A stretch of DNA of 49,072 nt. Origin: Rubrivivax gelatinosus. GTDB lineage: Bacteria; Pseudomonadota; Gammaproteobacteria; Burkholderiales; Burkholderiaceae_C. Under the pieces are notes generated by a model. It saw nothing but the letters and a program-made list of their open reading frames with translations. It made no database searches and was not told the origin of the DNA. Within the stretch, counting starts at the first letter, position 1. The number at the start of each line of letters is the position of its first letter. The stretch covers positions 1-49,072 of the forward strand of contig NZ_NRRU01000034.1 of assembly GCF_016583785.1 (NCBI RefSeq), read 5' to 3'. The position numbers were made by a program, and so were the translations under genes. Shown here in pieces: positions 7,267 through 15,970 of the stretch.

Positions 7267-7367
7267 CCCTCTGCAGGGGCTTCCCACCGGCGTGCGGCCA
7301 AAAACCGCAGGTCCATTCTTGGCTTTTGTCGCTCGCCGCAACGGTCCGGTTGGCTTGAACGTTGAGT
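7261..7367 (+). repeat. attC site 6 (end of cassette array)
   Basis: Left core GCCTAAC (7261-7267) overlapping the stop codon of the preceding gene; right core GTTGAGT (7361-7367), which fits GTTRRRY exactly, preceded by TTGAAC. About 107 bp. No further cassette follows: GC content returns to chromosomal level after this site. Confidence 0.78.
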
Positions 7368-7457
7368 TTGTAGCCCTGTACTCCTTTTCCTTGGTGCGTC
7401 TGGTGGGGGCGGAACGCCGGCTCCCGTGGTAGGGCAGGCGGGTTCTATTTCTCTGGG

Positions 7458-7481
7458 GCCTGCCTCCTTTCGAAGGCAGGC
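7458..7481. terminator. Hairpin after the cassette array
   Basis: GCCTGCCT (7458-7465) and AGGCAGGC (7474-7481) form a perfect 8-bp stem with an 8-nt loop, in the 190-bp gap between attC 6 and the methyltransferase gene. No T-run follows, so a terminator role is only possible. The rest of the gap holds no gene. Confidence 0.4.
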
Positions 7482-7556
7482 GGGGGCCTGGCGCCCTCGT
7501 TTCACAGACCCAGAATCCCCGCAGGCATTTGCCCAGCTGAACCACGACGTCTCGTA

Positions 7557-8306
7557 ATGGACATTCCCCAAATCTTCAACATCGCCGAGAGCGCACACCG
7601 CATCCACAACCCGTTCACGGCCGACAAGTTCGCCACGCTGGGTGCGGCGCTGCGGCTGCAAGCGGGAGCGCGGGTGCTGGACCTGGGCTGCGGCTCCGGC
7701 GAGATGCTCTGCACCTGGGCGCGGGACCACGGCATCGTCGGCACCGGCGTCGACATGAGCCGGCTGTTCAGCGAGCAGGCCCGGCACCGTGCCGAGGAAC
7801 TCGGCGTGGCCCATCAGGTCCGGTTCATCCACGACGATGCGGCAGGTTATGTGTCGGACGAGAAGGTCGACGTCGCGGCCTGCGTCGGTGCCACCTGGAT
7901 CGGTGGCGGCGTCGCCGGCACCATCGATCTGCTGGCCAGGAGCCTGCGCCCGGGTGGAATCATCCTCGTCGGCGAGCCCTACTGGCGGCAGCTGCCGCCG
8001 ACGGAGGATGTTGCCAAGGGCTGTCTGGCCAACGCCATCTCCGACTTTCTGCTGCTGCCTCAGCTCGTCGCGTCTTTCGGCGGCCTGGGCTACGACCTCG
8101 TCGAAATGGTGCTGGCCAACCAGGACGGCTGGGACCGCTACGAAGCGGCCAAATGGCTGACGATGCGCCGCTGGCTCGAAGCCCATCCGGGCGACGAGTT
8201 CGCGCATGAGGTCCGGGCCTTGCTGGACACCGAGCCGGAACGTCACGTGACCTATACGCGCGAGTACATGGGCTGGGGCGTCTTCGCGCTGATGCGGCGT
8301 CTCTAG
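7557..8306 (+). CDS. Class I SAM-dependent methyltransferase
   Basis: A 249-aa Rossmann-fold methyltransferase. Motif I is VLDLGCGSGEML (residues 40-51), motif II lies in GTGVDMS, and the post-I region HHDDAAGY-like (FIHDDAAGYVSDEKVDV) and LRPGGIILVGEPYW (motif III/IV area) fit the family. The N-terminal lead IFNIAESAHRIHNP is common in small-molecule methyltransferases of the SAM-dependent type annotated near transferred genes. The substrate cannot be told. The gene is followed 99 bp later by a flavin-reductase-like gene on the same strand. Confidence 0.88.
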   Translation: MDIPQIFNIAESAHRIHNPFTADKFATLGAALRLQAGARVLDLGCGSGEMLCTWARDHGIVGTGVDMSRLFSEQARHRAEELGVAHQVRFIHDDAAGYVSDEKVDVAACVGATWIGGGVAGTIDLLARSLRPGGIILVGEPYWRQLPPTEDVAKGCLANAISDFLLLPQLVASFGGLGYDLVEMVLANQDGWDRYEAAKWLTMRRWLEAHPGDEFAHEVRALLDTEPERHVTYTREYMGWGVFALMRRL

Positions 8307-8405
8307 GCTTGGCTGGGGCCGAAGGCGCGCGGTGGCTCGGCGCGTTCGGCTCCGGTCGGGCCGCGGGCCACGCGGTCCGGGCGTTCGTCTGCAGGGAACC
8401 GATGC

Positions 8406-8948
8406 ATGAATGACTTCCCGCTCGCCAAGGCCTTCACGCTGCTGGAGCCGGGGCCTGTCGTTCTGGTCACCACCAGCGACGGCCATCGGCACAACGTCAT
8501 GACCATCACCTGGACGATGGTGATGGACTTCACGCCCCGATTCGCCATCACCACGGGCCCCTGGAACCACTCGTATGCCGCGCTCGAGAAGTCGGGGGAA
8601 TGTGTCATCGCGGTTCCCACGGTCGACCTGATCGACACGGTCCTGGCCGTCGGAACCTGTTCCGGCGCGGACGTGGACAAGTTCGAGAAGTTCGCCCTGA
8701 CCGCCGTCGCCGCCAGACACGTGCGGGCCCCGCTCATCCAGGAGTGCCTGGCGAACATCGAATGCAAGGTGGTCGATATCGTGCAGCAGCACAACATCGT
8801 CGTGCTGGACGGCCTCGCCGCATATGTCGACGACGCGCGCAAGGAAAAGCGGACCCTTCACGCCGTGGGCGATGGCCGGTTCATCGTCGATGGCAGAACC
8901 GTCAACAAGCGGGAGCTGATGGGCAACAGGCTGCCGCCTGGGGTCTGA
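8406..8948 (+). CDS. Flavin reductase-like (DIM6/NTAB) FMN-binding protein
   Basis: A 180-aa protein of the flavin reductase family with a split-barrel FMN-binding fold. The N-terminal PGPVVLVTTSDGHRHNVMTI (residues 16-35) and the following TPRFAITTGPWNHSY are characteristic: in relatives this region binds flavin phosphate. Later AVGTCSGADVDKFEKFAL matches the conserved S-G-x-x-x-x-K-F motif. It probably uses FMN for an NAD(P)H-linked reduction, but a partner oxygenase is not visible. A GGGAA ribosome binding site precedes ATG 8406. Confidence 0.86.
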   Translation: MNDFPLAKAFTLLEPGPVVLVTTSDGHRHNVMTITWTMVMDFTPRFAITTGPWNHSYAALEKSGECVIAVPTVDLIDTVLAVGTCSGADVDKFEKFALTAVAARHVRAPLIQECLANIECKVVDIVQQHNIVVLDGLAAYVDDARKEKRTLHAVGDGRFIVDGRTVNKRELMGNRLPPGV

Positions 8949-8988
8949 TACATCGGTCGATGTGCATCGGGGGCCCGAGGAGTCTGTT

Positions 8989-9633
8989 TTGAAGTCAAGC
9001 GGCCAGGCGTCAGAACTCGAAATCCCCGCGGCCGAGCTGAAGCAGGCGGCCGTGCTCATGGCCATCCTGGTCGCGATTCAGCTGGCGCTGTTGCTCCTGC
9101 TGTTTTCCAGCGCCCCGTCCAAGGTGCCGGCCTATCTCGGGTTCGCCCCGGGCCGGGCCGGAACACCCGGGGCCTGGGTGCTGGCCGCGCTGTTCACGGC
9201 CGTCTATGTGCGCAGCGCGGCGGCTATCTCCTACGTTCGCCTGTATCTGTCGCGCATCGACATGCTGAAGTGCCTGGCGCTCGTCGCGGCGGTGCTGGCG
9301 GGCGTCGTCGAGGAGGTGGTCTTCCGCAAGCTGGTGATGGATGCGTTGATGGACCGAGGTTTCGGCCCTGTCGTCCAGGTCCTCGCGTCGGCGCTGGCCT
9401 TCGGCCTCGCACACGCCGTATGGGGGCTCAGGAGTCTCGCTGCCGGGCTCAACGCCGTGCTGTCGACGACCTTGCTCGGGGCCGCGCTCGCCATCGTCTA
9501 TCTGGCGGCAGACCGGAGCCTGGCCCCCTGCGTCGCGGCGCACGTCCTGATCACCGCGCTGATAGAGCCGGGGCTGATCCTGGCCGCCATCGCCGACCGG
9601 CTGGGCGTCTGGCGGGAACGGCGCCAGCCGTGA
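8989..9633 (+). CDS. CPBP-family intramembrane glutamic endopeptidase
   Basis: A predicted membrane protease of the CAAX prenyl protease/bacteriocin-processing (CPBP, Abi) family, about 214 aa. The three family motifs are present: EExxxR as VVEEVVFRK, FxxxH as FGLAH, and a last motif with His in AAHVLITAL. Hydrophobic segments include AVLMAILVAIQLALLLLLF and CLALVAAVLAGVV. I chose the TTG at 8989 because GAGGAG lies 6 bp upstream; a GTG at 8962 in the same frame would add nine residues but has no ribosome binding site. In some bacteria these proteins process or give immunity to peptides; no peptide gene is adjacent. Confidence 0.85.
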   Translation: MKSSGQASELEIPAAELKQAAVLMAILVAIQLALLLLLFSSAPSKVPAYLGFAPGRAGTPGAWVLAALFTAVYVRSAAAISYVRLYLSRIDMLKCLALVAAVLAGVVEEVVFRKLVMDALMDRGFGPVVQVLASALAFGLAHAVWGLRSLAAGLNAVLSTTLLGAALAIVYLAADRSLAPCVAAHVLITALIEPGLILAAIADRLGVWRERRQP

Positions 9634-9704
9634 GGCGCTGCCGCCTGGGTCGGCCACAGGCCTTGCTGCTGCAGCAAGCGCATCGAGCCGTGGCGGAGCG
9701 GAGC

Positions 9705-9796
9705 GACAGCCGCAAGTCGATCGAACCCGTCGACGCGGCCCGAACATGAGCAAGCTCAACGACTACCCGGTTCCAGTTGCTCGACATCCAACCTAG
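9705..9796 (+). pseudogene. hicA-hicB junction scar
   Basis: The sequence CCGCAAGTCGATCGA (9711-9725) followed by ATGAGCAAGCTCAACGAC (9746-9763) aligns with the end of hicA and start of hicB found at 15940-16000. The short frame reads MSKLNDYPVPVA and stops at TAG (9794-9796), whereas intact HicB reads MSKLTDYPFEVR. Only about 75 bp of similarity remain. This is a relic of a second hicAB module. The remaining bases between 9634 and 9805 hold no gene. Confidence 0.5.
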
Positions 9797-9805
9797 GCTT
9801 CAGTC

Positions 9806-10411
9806 ATGAACCGCTTGCTCCTCGCGCTCGTCGTTCTCGTAGCCGGCTGCCAGAGCGCGCCTCCCAGTCCCCGCCTTGTCGCACCACCGGAGGCGACGGC
9901 CCTGTCGTTCGCCTTCATCGATGCGCGTAGCCAGCTGCGGCTGGTCACGACTCAGGAGCAGGACTCGCTCGGCACCACGGTCTACTTCGGCGACGACGCC
10001 TTCACGCGGCCGCCGTCGGTGCTGGTCGGCAGTTGGCTGCAGGGCCGTGCCGGCACCGCGCTGGCCGGCAAGAGCGTCGAACTGAAGGATCTCAAGGTCC
10101 AGGTGTTCCAGCCGGCGGCGGGCAACAGCAGTCTCGCCTCGGGCCCGGCGCCGTTGTCGATGCCGGTTGACGCGGGCGGCTCCGGCAGGTCGGCCGTCGT
10201 CGGCAGCCTGCTGGCGCCGGTCGTCATCGACTACATCGCGCGGCGCTCGCGGTCGTCGCTGGTCTCGGCCAGGATCGAAGCGACGGTCGACGGCGTGCCG
10301 GTCGTCGGTCTGTCCCGTCAGAGCCTCGTCGGCCACATCGCGGGCGACGACATCCACCAGGTCCTCTTCGAGGCCCTCGACGACCTGTCGCGTGAAGCCG
10401 GGGGGCTTTGA
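9806..10411 (+). CDS. Putative lipoprotein, unknown function
   Basis: A 201-aa protein with a clear lipoprotein signal: MNRLLLALVVLVAGC (lipobox VAGC, Cys15). The mature part is globular with GDDAFTRPPSVLVGSWLQG and a C-terminal stretch SRSSLVSARIEATVDGVPVVGLSRQSL, then HIAGDDIHQVLFEALDDL, suggesting a small beta-rich domain followed by an amphipathic helix. The pattern resembles uncharacterised envelope lipoproteins of Burkholderiales (YajG-like arrangement of beta strands is possible). Its stop is 3 bp before the ATG of the next lipoprotein gene, so the two are probably co-transcribed and translationally coupled. Confidence 0.8.
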   Translation: MNRLLLALVVLVAGCQSAPPSPRLVAPPEATALSFAFIDARSQLRLVTTQEQDSLGTTVYFGDDAFTRPPSVLVGSWLQGRAGTALAGKSVELKDLKVQVFQPAAGNSSLASGPAPLSMPVDAGGSGRSAVVGSLLAPVVIDYIARRSRSSLVSARIEATVDGVPVVGLSRQSLVGHIAGDDIHQVLFEALDDLSREAGGL

Positions 10412-10414
10412 GCC

Positions 10415-10921
10415 ATGCCGCGCCGCCCGCTCTCGCGCCGCCATCTGCTGCTGGTCTTCTCCGCCGCGCTCGCTTCCTGCGCCACCGAGTTCAAGCCCTA
10501 CATGCCTCCGGTCGACCTGCCTCTGCAGGACGCTCCGCCGGGGCAGGCCCTCGTCTACCTGCTGCGCGCGCCGCACGACTCGAAGCTCGTCCGGGTGGTC
10601 GAGGCCGATCGCCATCTGGCGGACCTGGATTCGGGCACCTACACCGTGATCAGCCTGCCGCCCGGGCGCCACCTGTTGCGCACCGTCGCCGGCCTGCCCG
10701 TGTTCGGGGAGATGGCCCCGCCGCTGGCCGTCGAGCTGGCGCCAGGCTCGCGCCGGTTCTTCGCCTTGTCGGGCGTGGCGACCCGCTTCGTGTATGGCTT
10801 GCCGCTGCCGGAACTGGAAACGGCGCCGGGCAGCCGGCGCTGGACGGAGGTCACCGAACTCGACGCCCAGGGCCTGATGTCGATCGGCCGGCTGGTGATG
10901 CCCGAGGCCGGTGCGCTGTGA
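10415..10921 (+). CDS. DUF2846-like lipoprotein (chromosomal paralog of the cassette gene)
   Basis: A 168-aa predicted lipoprotein with signal PLSRRHLLLVFSAALASC (lipobox LASC). The mature sequence carries LPLQDAPPGQALVYLLRAP and, near the end, RRWTEVTELDAQGLMSIGR, both shared with the cassette-borne protein encoded at 6751-7266. It likely has the same DUF2846-type beta fold at the membrane. It follows the preceding lipoprotein gene by 3 bp. High-GC codon usage matches the chromosome, unlike the cassette copy, so the two have had separate histories. Role unknown. Confidence 0.8.
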   Translation: MPRRPLSRRHLLLVFSAALASCATEFKPYMPPVDLPLQDAPPGQALVYLLRAPHDSKLVRVVEADRHLADLDSGTYTVISLPPGRHLLRTVAGLPVFGEMAPPLAVELAPGSRRFFALSGVATRFVYGLPLPELETAPGSRRWTEVTELDAQGLMSIGRLVMPEAGAL

Positions 10922-11089
10922 CCGCGGGCACGCCACTCGACCTGCACGTCGTCGTCCTGCTCCACCAGCGGCCTCTTCTTCGGATCACCCGCGCCGCCGA
11001 CGGGCACGCCGAACTCTGTTCTTGCCAGGCCCACCGCGACGCGCTCCTGTCCCGACTCCTGCCCCGGTCGCCCCTTGAAAGCGCGTGAC

Positions 11090-11530
11090 ATGGCGTACTT
11101 GAACCGGTGTCTCTTGTCCGGCCTCATCGCACTGACCGCTGCACACGCGGGCGCCCAGGTGCCGCCGTCGCCGTCGGCGCAACCGACCTGCGAACAACCC
11201 GAGCTCGCGCAGCGGCTGGCCGCCAGCGCGGCCGGGTTCCTGCGCGCCGTTCGAGTCGGCGACGAGCTGCCCTGGCCCCGGGCCGAACAGCCGCCGGGCC
11301 AGAACCTCATCGTCCAGTCATCCGAGCCCGACCCGCTGGTCCACGATGGCTTCACCTACCACCTCGCGGCGGACCGCCGCACAGGCGAGGTCTGGATCAT
11401 CCGGACCGGCGGCTATGCGGGCGTGCGGGAGTACTACGGGCCGGCGGGGCGCTTGGCGGTCTCAGGTGTCTGTCCCGTCCCGGTTCCCCCCGGATACCTG
11501 CAGACGACGCCTGGGGCTGGCGCGCTCTGA
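11090..11530 (+). CDS. Secreted protein of unknown function
   Basis: A 146-aa protein with an N-terminal signal peptide (LLSGLIALTAAHAGAQ, likely cleavage after AHA-GA at about residue 21). The mature part contains DPLVHDGFTYHLAADRRTGEVWIIRTGGYAGVREYYGP, a compact strand-rich region typical of small periplasmic proteins. No family is recognised. The ATG at 11090 is preferred over a TTG at 11075 because it begins the signal peptide directly. The 168 bp between the preceding gene and this one contain no supported gene. Confidence 0.68.
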   Translation: MAYLNRCLLSGLIALTAAHAGAQVPPSPSAQPTCEQPELAQRLAASAAGFLRAVRVGDELPWPRAEQPPGQNLIVQSSEPDPLVHDGFTYHLAADRRTGEVWIIRTGGYAGVREYYGPAGRLAVSGVCPVPVPPGYLQTTPGAGAL

Positions 11531-11926
11531 GCCGGGGCACGCACGACGACACCGCCGAACACGCGCCCGCCGAGAGCGGCGCCGGGACACGCCACTTCCG
11601 GGCCGGCATCCCATTCGTGTGCGCGGGCCTGGCCCTGGACGGCACGCTGTTCACCGCCCAACCCTGGGCCTGCCGCGGCCTGGGAGACCTACGTGGCGCA
11701 GCGGTCCGGGCGGACGCATGACCGGTGGGCTGACGCCTGGCGAACCCCGGTTCACGAGCCAGCGCTGACCTCCCCGTTGTGCACGACGCCCGCGCCGTCG
11801 GCTGGGCAGGGGACGCGGCGGCTCTGCGGCCGCGCGTCCCGAGGCCGATCGCTTCCCGTCGCGGATAGCCTCCGCGGCCGTACCCGGCGGCCATTCGTCG
11901 CTCGAACAATGAACAGGGAGGAATGA
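11531..11926. other. 396-bp stretch without a supported gene
   Basis: Between the secreted-protein gene and the M48 protease gene several frames stay open because of the high GC content, but none shows a recognisable domain, a good ribosome binding site or a plausible amino-acid pattern. A GGGAGG ribosome binding site at its end (about 11915-11920) belongs to the protease gene. Confidence 0.45.
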
Positions 11927-13126
11927 GTGAACGATCTTGTGCACTACAGCGAGAAGCGCCTCGGGCGCATCACGCTGATCCTGGGCGTGATCGCCTGGCT
12001 GGTGCTGCTGGTTGGCACCGTCGGCGGGCTGCTGATCGCGCTGCTCGTGGCTTTCGTCTTCTACGTCGTCGCCCACTCGGCGCTCATCGCCTACATCCGC
12101 GGCAATGGCGTGGAACTGTCCGAGGACCAGTTCCCTGATCTGTACGCCCAGTACGTCGAATGCTGCACCCGGCTGCGCATTGCCAAGCCGCCAAAGGTCT
12201 ACGTGCTGAACGGCAGCGGCAGCATCAACGCTTTTGCCACCCGCTTCCTCGGCCACGAGTTCGTGGTGCTCTACACGGACACCGTCGACGCGATGGCTGA
12301 GCATCCGGACGGCGTCAAGTTCTACATCGGGCACGAACTCGGCCACCTCCGCATGAAGCACCTGCAAGGGCACCTGCTGCGCTGGCCGGTGCTCTGGCTG
12401 CCCTTGCTCGGCGCGGCGTACTCGCGCAGCCGCGAGAGCACCTGCGACCGGCACGGCCTGGCCTGCAGCAGTTCGCGTCTGGCGGCGGCGCAATCGTTGG
12501 TGGCCCTGGCCGCGGGCCCGGCCCGCTGGAAGACCGTCGACGTCGCGGCCTACCAGCGCAACCAGCTGCCAGATGCCGGCGGCTTCTGGGCGTCGTTCCA
12601 CGAGCTGACCGCGGCCTATCCCTGGCTGACCAAGCGGGTGGCTCGCGTGATGAAGAACGACGCCGCGATGCCGCGGCGCAAGCCGCTGGCCTACCTGCTG
12701 GCCGCCTTCGTGCCTTACGCGGGGCCGCAGGGCGGCTTGTTCGGCGCGCTGATCATGGTCTACATCGTCGGCGTTCTCGCCGCCATCGCCTTCCCGGCGT
12801 ACCAGGACTACAAAGGCAAGGCGAGCGTTGCCGCCGCGCTGATCGAGCTGCAGCCCATCGAGACGGCGCTGGGCGAGCACTACGAGCGCACCGGGGACGT
12901 CCCGGAGTCCCTTGCCGCGCTTGGCGTGCCCCAGCAGTTGCGCGACAGCAGCGCGCTGTCCCTCAATGCGGAGAACATGGTCGTCACGGTGACCCTGCCG
13001 CAAGGCGAGCTGGTGCTGGTGCCGACCGCCAGCGAAGACCGGCGTGTCACCTGGTCTTGCACCAACGGCGCCCGGCTCAAACCGGCGCTGCTGCCGGCCA
13101 GTTGCCGCGCCTCGCCGGCCACTTGA
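11927..13126 (+). CDS. M48-family metallopeptidase with a C-terminal pilin-like domain
   Basis: A 399-aa membrane protein combining two modules. Residues 14-50 form two hydrophobic segments. The zinc protease core follows: HExxH is His136-Glu137-x-x-His140 in YIGHELGHL, and the third ligand is probably Glu170 in [12 protein letters not shown]. From residue 279, [17 protein letters not shown] reproduces the N-terminal helix motif of type IVa pilins. It is followed by [23 protein letters not shown] and a pilin-type tail with WSCTNG and LLPASCR, whose two Cys would form the usual disulphide. The start is GTG 11927 after AGGGAGG. Relatives of the HtpX/M48 group degrade membrane proteins; the pilin-like tail may anchor or target the enzyme. 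The fusion frame is continuous. Confidence 0.85.
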   Translation: MNDLVHYSEKRLGRITLILGVIAWLVLLVGTVGGLLIALLVAFVFYVVAHSALIAYIRGNGVELSEDQFPDLYAQYVECCTRLRIAKPPKVYVLNGSGSINAFATRFLGHEFVVLYTDTVDAMAEHPDGVKFYIGHELGHLRMKHLQGHLLRWPVLWLPLLGAAYSRSRESTCDRHGLACSSSRLAAAQSLVALAAGPARWKTVDVAAYQRNQLPDAGGFWASFHELTAAYPWLTKRVARVMKNDAAMPRRKPLAYLLAAFVPYAGPQGGLFGALIMVYIVGVLAAIAFPAYQDYKGKASVAAALIELQPIETALGEHYERTGDVPESLAALGVPQQLRDSSALSLNAENMVVTVTLPQGELVLVPTASEDRRVTWSCTNGARLKPALLPASCRASPAT

Positions 13127-13140
13127 AGCCAGAGGCTGTC

Positions 13141-13296
13141 GACGGCAGACGAAGCATTGTCGGCGGGCGCTCGGCCCGCTACGAACGCGAACGGCAGCGC
13201 GCCCGCGACATCGCGCTGGCCGAGCTGGATGAAAGCGCGCGTGCCGCCGGCGCCAACGCCGTCATCGGCGTGGACCTCGACTACGAGGTGCTGGGC
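13141..13296 (+). pseudogene. ybjQ fragment (partial duplicate)
   Basis: About 50 codons match the middle of the intact YbjQ-type gene at 16429-16749: [20 protein letters not shown] and later [15 protein letters not shown], with close to 88 percent nucleotide identity judged by eye. The first 40 residues and the last 16 are missing, and the flanks diverge sharply. It lies 15 bp after the protease stop codon, with no start codon of its own. It is a decayed duplicate. Confidence 0.85.
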
Positions 13297-13406
13297 CGGC
13301 AGCGCCTCAGGCGCAGGCTGCCCTTTGCCCGGCGCCGCTTCAGGCCGGGCGCCTCAGCCGGTCACGGGCGCCGAGCCGGCCCGCACGCGGTGTCGACCGC
13401 CCGGGC

Positions 13407-15158
13407 TCAAAAACTCGCCCAGTCGCCTTCGCCCCCGGAGGTGGCGGCTGGCGTGCCCGCCTGGGGGGCGGCGGGCCTGGACGGCAGCGGCGTGCTGGCG
13501 GCGGTGGCCTTGGGCGCACTCGCCCGGGGACGCGGCGCAAGCTTGGGCGCTGCAGCGGCGTGCGAGCGGGCCGGCGCCGGCGCTGCCACCACAGCCTGCT
13601 GCTCCGCGGCGCCGAGCTTGAACTGCGCCACCACCTGCACCAGATCCTGAGCCTGCATCTTCAGGCTGGTGGCCGCTGCCGCCATCTCCTCCACCAGCGC
13701 CGCGTTCTGCTGCGTGGCCTGGTCCATCTGCGTGACGGCTTCGCCGACCTGGGACACACCGGCGCTCTGCTCGACGCTGGCCGCACTGATCTCGCCCATG
13801 ATGTCGGTGACGCGTTTGATGGCGTTGACCACCTCGGTCATGGTCTCGCCCGCCCGGTCCACCAGCGCGGTGCCCTGCTCGACGCGCTCGACGCTGGCGC
13901 CGATGAGGCTCTTGATCTCCTTGGCGGCCTCGGCGCTGCGCCCGGCCAGGCTGCGAACCTCGGACGCCACCACGGCGAAACCACGGCCCTGCTCGCCGGC
14001 GCGCGCCGCTTCCACGGCGGCGTTCAGCGCCAGGATATTGGTCTGGAACGCGATGCCATCGATGACGCTGATGATGTCGTTGATCCTGCGGCTCGATTCG
14101 TTGATGCCCTTCATCGTCTCGACCACTTCACTCACGACCTCGCCACCGCGGGTCGCCACGGTGGACGCGTTCATGGCCAACTGGTTGGCCTGGCGGGCGG
14201 CATCGGCGTTCTGTTTGACGGTGGAACCCAGTTCCTCCATCGAGGCGGCGGTCTGCTCCAGCGCGGCGGCCTGGTTTTCGGTGCGGGCGGACAGGTCGTT
14301 GTTGCCCTGGGCGATTTCAGCACTGGCGGTGGCCACCGACTCCGAGCCCTGGCGCACATTGGTGACGACCGTCACCAGGCTCGACTGCATGTCGCGCAGA
14401 CTGCCCAGCAAGGTCCCCAGTTCATCGCGGCGCTGGCTGTCGATGCGGGTGCCGAGTTCGCCTTCAGCCACCTTGCGGGCGATGGCATTGGCCTGTGACA
14501 AAGGCCGGGTGATGCTGCCGGACAGCAACCAGACCACGGTGATGCTGAGCAGCACGCTGGCAGCTTCCAGCATGATCATCAAATTGCGGCTGGCGACGTA
14601 GTTGTCCTGGATCGACTGGCCCAGTTCATCGATCTCCTCGCGCTGCAGTGCAACCAGTTCCTCGATCTTGGCCTGGTAGGCTTTGCCGGCGGGCACGAAC
14701 GTTTCCTGCATCAGCTGCCTGGCGTCTTCAACCTTGTCCTCTTTCTTCAGCTTGAGAATTGCATCGCGCGCTTCGACATAGACCTTGCGCTGAACTCGAA
14801 TGGCCGCGTAGAGCGCTTTCTCCTTGTCGGTGTCCAGCAGCTCGTCGAGGGATTTCTGCAGCTCCGCTGAACTCTTGGACGACTGCGCCTGGTCGTCAGC
14901 GAAGAAGTCCGCCAGTTTCGGGTCGCTGCTGTAGGCAATGGCCGAGGTGCGGCGGATGCCGGTGTGGATGTTGCGGTACCAGTCGCTCACCATGCGTTCG
15001 GTCCTGACCGGGTTGGCCAGCATCTGCCGGGTGGCATCGGCGACCGCATTCATGCGCGCCAGACTGATCAGGATGATGGCCACCGACAGCATCAAAACCA
15101 GCGCAAAAGCCGCTGCCAGGCGTTTTGCCACCGGCAGATTATTCAAAAAGGCACCCAC
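13407..15158 (-). CDS. Methyl-accepting chemotaxis protein
   Basis: A 583-aa chemoreceptor. Order: cytoplasmic start, TM1 (about residues 12-34), a periplasmic four-helix-bundle sensor (about 35-190), TM2 (about 192-215), HAMP ([20 protein letters not shown]), then the coiled-coil signalling domain. The hairpin tip reads [16 protein letters not shown], preceded by [20 protein letters not shown], the class typical of Burkholderiales. An Ala/Pro-rich linker ends in DWASF, matching the xWxxF docking pentapeptide for CheR/CheB. The start is GTG 15158 with GGAG 8 bp upstream. The ligand is unknown. No other chemotaxis genes are nearby, so it is a stand-alone receptor feeding a distant Che system. 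Confidence 0.95.
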   Translation of the reverse strand: MGAFLNNLPVAKRLAAAFALVLMLSVAIILISLARMNAVADATRQMLANPVRTERMVSDWYRNIHTGIRRTSAIAYSSDPKLADFFADDQAQSSKSSAELQKSLDELLDTDKEKALYAAIRVQRKVYVEARDAILKLKKEDKVEDARQLMQETFVPAGKAYQAKIEELVALQREEIDELGQSIQDNYVASRNLMIMLEAASVLLSITVVWLLSGSITRPLSQANAIARKVAEGELGTRIDSQRRDELGTLLGSLRDMQSSLVTVVTNVRQGSESVATASAEIAQGNNDLSARTENQAAALEQTAASMEELGSTVKQNADAARQANQLAMNASTVATRGGEVVSEVVETMKGINESSRRINDIISVIDGIAFQTNILALNAAVEAARAGEQGRGFAVVASEVRSLAGRSAEAAKEIKSLIGASVERVEQGTALVDRAGETMTEVVNAIKRVTDIMGEISAASVEQSAGVSQVGEAVTQMDQATQQNAALVEEMAAAATSLKMQAQDLVQVVAQFKLGAAEQQAVVAAPAPARSHAAAAPKLAPRPRASAPKATAASTPLPSRPAAPQAGTPAATSGGEGDWASF

Positions 15159-15387
15159 GTGATCTCCAGATGTTCAGATACATCGTCAAAAAAATGCCGC
15201 GACGCAAGCCATCCTGGATCTCGGTTGTGATCAGCATACAACCCGGTAGAAACCTGAGGCCGCCGGGTCTGGGTTCAGTACATTTAACTGCAAATAAATT
15301 ACGCCAAACACCGCACACTCGGCCGCGTTTCATCGTGTCGCCTGCGTCCTGCCGGCTAAATACCGTTTTGTGTGCACTGCGACGGGC

Positions 15388-15575
15388 TCACCTGACGGGC
15401 GTGGCGGCGCTGAACGGGTGAGCCGGCACGTTCTTCAGGTGTGACAGGCGCAGGTAGCTGATGGCGATGAAGTTCTTGGCGGTGCTGCGTCCGCGCGCAG
15501 CGCGCTTGGCTTGCTGAAGCCGTCCGTTCATCGACGCGACGAACCCGTTGTGACGGCGCTCGTGGGCCTGCCGCC
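15388..15575 (-). pseudogene. ISL3-family transposase C-terminal remnant
   Basis: On the minus strand the sequence encodes HNGFVASMNGRLQQAKRAAR followed by GRSTAKNFIAISYLRLSHLK and a short tail to TGA (15388-15390). This is the C-terminal block of ISL3 transposases (N-G-x-x-E-x-x-N-x-x-x-Q-x-x-K-x-x-A-R-G, then N-F-x-x-x-x-Y). The catalytic part is absent, so it is a relic. The 230 bp between it and the chemoreceptor start hold no gene. Confidence 0.75.
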
Positions 15576-15772
15576 AATACGCGGCGGCGGTGGGGCGGGC
15601 GCTGAGCGCGCTGGACGAGCGGGAGGCTCGGGCCTTGGAGACCTACGTCGCGCGCCGCTCCTGCGGCGACAGCCCCGGCTCGGCCGAGGCTTGAGCCGGC
15701 CCGTGCGCGGCAGGATGGTGGTTCTACGGGTAGTATCACGCCGATAACTCCGCGGCGAAGATCCTCGCGGCG

Positions 15773-15970
15773 ATGAGAGGCCGCGCGCTGGACTGGCAGA
15801 TCGCGGATCTCCAGGTGGTCGCTCGACAGCACGGGGTCGGCTGGCGGCACCAGAAGAGCAGTCACTGCGTCTTCGTGCGTGACGACGGCCGCACGCTGTC
15901 CGTCCCGGCGCACCGGCCGATCAAGCCGATCTACATCCGCAAGTTCATCGATCTGATCGACGGAGCATGA
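15773..15970 (+). CDS. hicA: HicA-family toxin
   Basis: A 65-aa double-stranded-RNA-binding-fold mRNA interferase of the HicA family. The conserved core is WRHQKSSHCVF (catalytic His in S-S-H), then DDGRTLSVPAHRPIKPIYIRK, the usual G-R-x-x-x-V-P-x-H pattern. It acts in the cytoplasm by cutting mRNA when not bound by HicB. The in-frame sequence upstream of ATG 15773 lacks another ATG/GTG start before a stop at 15751-15753 region, so this start is used. The gene overlaps hicB by ATGA, meaning translational coupling of toxin and antitoxin. Confidence 0.88.
   Translation: MRGRALDWQIADLQVVARQHGVGWRHQKSSHCVFVRDDGRTLSVPAHRPIKPIYIRKFIDLIDGA

Noticed and set aside
10922-11089. Minus-strand frame overlapping the secreted-protein gene
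   Set aside because: It runs antisense to a gene with a signal peptide and shows no domain.
11531-11926. A reading frame continuing from the secreted protein at 11530
   Set aside because: Several frames are open but none has a start with ribosome binding site or a recognisable motif.
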